NCBI GenBank assembly: GCA_964615585.1
Contig: CAZTNS010000148.1
Location: forward strand, 1-6,944
Direction of reading: 5' to 3'
From: JAQIBY01 sp964615585
GTDB lineage: Bacteria; Bacteroidota; Bacteroidia; Bacteroidales; ML635J-15
Length of the DNA stretch: 6,944 nucleotides
Part shown: one piece after another, positions 6,724 through 6,944 of the stretch
How the letters are laid out: each line of letters begins with the position of its first letter
Numbering within the stretch: position 1 is the first letter of the stretch
Notes under the pieces: generated by a model
Told to the model about the DNA's origin: nothing
Seen by the model: the letters and a program-made list of their open reading frames with translations, nothing else
The model's database searches: none
Made by a program: the position numbers and the translations under genes

Positions 6724-6843
6724 TTATACATGTTCATGGTTGCGCATAAAAATATTAGGTTCTACTGCAAACTTTCCGTCCAATAGCCGGACAGGCAGTG
6801 GAAAACCAGGAATATCTAAAGGTAAAAAGTTAGGTGTAATGTT
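6724..6843 (-). pseudogene. Possible C-terminal remnant of an unidentified protein
   Basis: The minus strand reads a protein-like tail, NITPNFLPLDIPGF then PLPVRLLDGKFAVEPNIF, ending MRNHEHV before TAA at 6726-6724. The same frame stays open upstream through the heptamer array to an in-frame TAG at 6930-6928, with no plausible ATG. If real, it is the end of a gene whose upstream part was cut off by the repeat array, followed 8 bp further on by the start of the peroxiredoxin promoter. I do not recognise the family, and about 40 codons of open frame can arise by chance. Confidence 0.25.
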
Positions 6844-6927
6844 GTCGGGAGTCGGGAGTCGGAAGTCAGGAGTTGTGAATACTTTTTCCGACTCCGGTCT
6901 TCGGTCTTCCGACTTCAGACTTGTAAC
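6844..6927. repeat. Heptamer tandem repeat that inverts halfway (5 + 6 units)
   Basis: Five head-to-tail 7-bp units related to GTCGGGA occupy 6844-6878; the first two are identical and the rest drift (GTCGGAA, GTCAGGA, GTTGTGA). A 7-nt spacer ATACTTT (6879-6885) follows. Six units of the opposite orientation, related to TTCCGAC, fill 6886-6927. Because each left unit can pair with several right units, the region can fold into hairpins in several registers. Heptamer strings of this GTCGGAAGTC type are, from memory, a dispersed intergenic repeat in some Bacteroidota. Seven does not divide by three, so the array is unlikely to be coding. Confidence 0.8.
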
Positions 6928-6944
6928 CTATCGGTCATTACACA

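Noticed and set aside
6844..6927. The heptamer array as a CRISPR array or replication iteron set.
   Set aside because: Units are 7 bp with no unique spacers between them, and the array inverts halfway. No replication initiator gene is in view.

Overview
The window looks like a piece of a Bacteroidota chromosome, possibly from an uncultured lineage. The clearest sign is the C-terminal type A sorting domain of the type IX secretion system (T9SS) on the glycoside hydrolase. Other signs are the A-rich leaders with no clear Shine-Dalgarno, a near-match to the Bacteroides -33/-7 promoter, a VWA/DUF3520 protein with a carboxypeptidase-regulatory-like N-terminus, and AT-rich intergenic DNA full of palindromic repeats. 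The species cannot be named from this sequence.

Layout from left to right. (1) 1-1360, minus strand: a tight two-gene unit. A small two-TM protein with a PH-like tail comes first, then a multi-TM protein whose C-terminus starts an AraC-type helix-turn-helix and runs off the left edge. (2) 1361-1586: a divergent intergenic region with two CTCAA/TTGAG dyads 32 bp apart and a weaker third copy, possibly an operator. (3) 1587-3635, plus strand: a secreted GH39-like glycoside hydrolase with an N-terminal carbohydrate-binding-like domain and a T9SS sorting tail. (4) 3636-4021: a non-coding stretch with a perfect 48-bp palindrome just after the hydrolase stop, then a 175-bp MITE-like element with perfect terminal inverted repeats, a flanking direct repeat and an internal inverted repeat. 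(5) 4022-5896, plus strand: an exported VWA/DUF3520 protein. (6) 5926-5960: a bidirectional terminator shared with the convergent (7) 5982-6635, minus strand: a Prx6-type 1-Cys peroxiredoxin with a candidate promoter at 6685-6716. (8) 6696-6944: a possible remnant of a protein C-terminus and a heptamer repeat array that inverts halfway.

How the genes may work together: the divergent placement makes it possible that the membrane-bound AraC-type protein and its PH-like partner control the secreted hydrolase, with the phased dyads as the binding site; this is inference. The VWA protein and the peroxiredoxin each look like independent transcription units. I see no clear new defence or biosynthetic system. 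The most unusual content is the repeats: three unrelated palindromic or inverted families and one operator-like set in under 7 kb.
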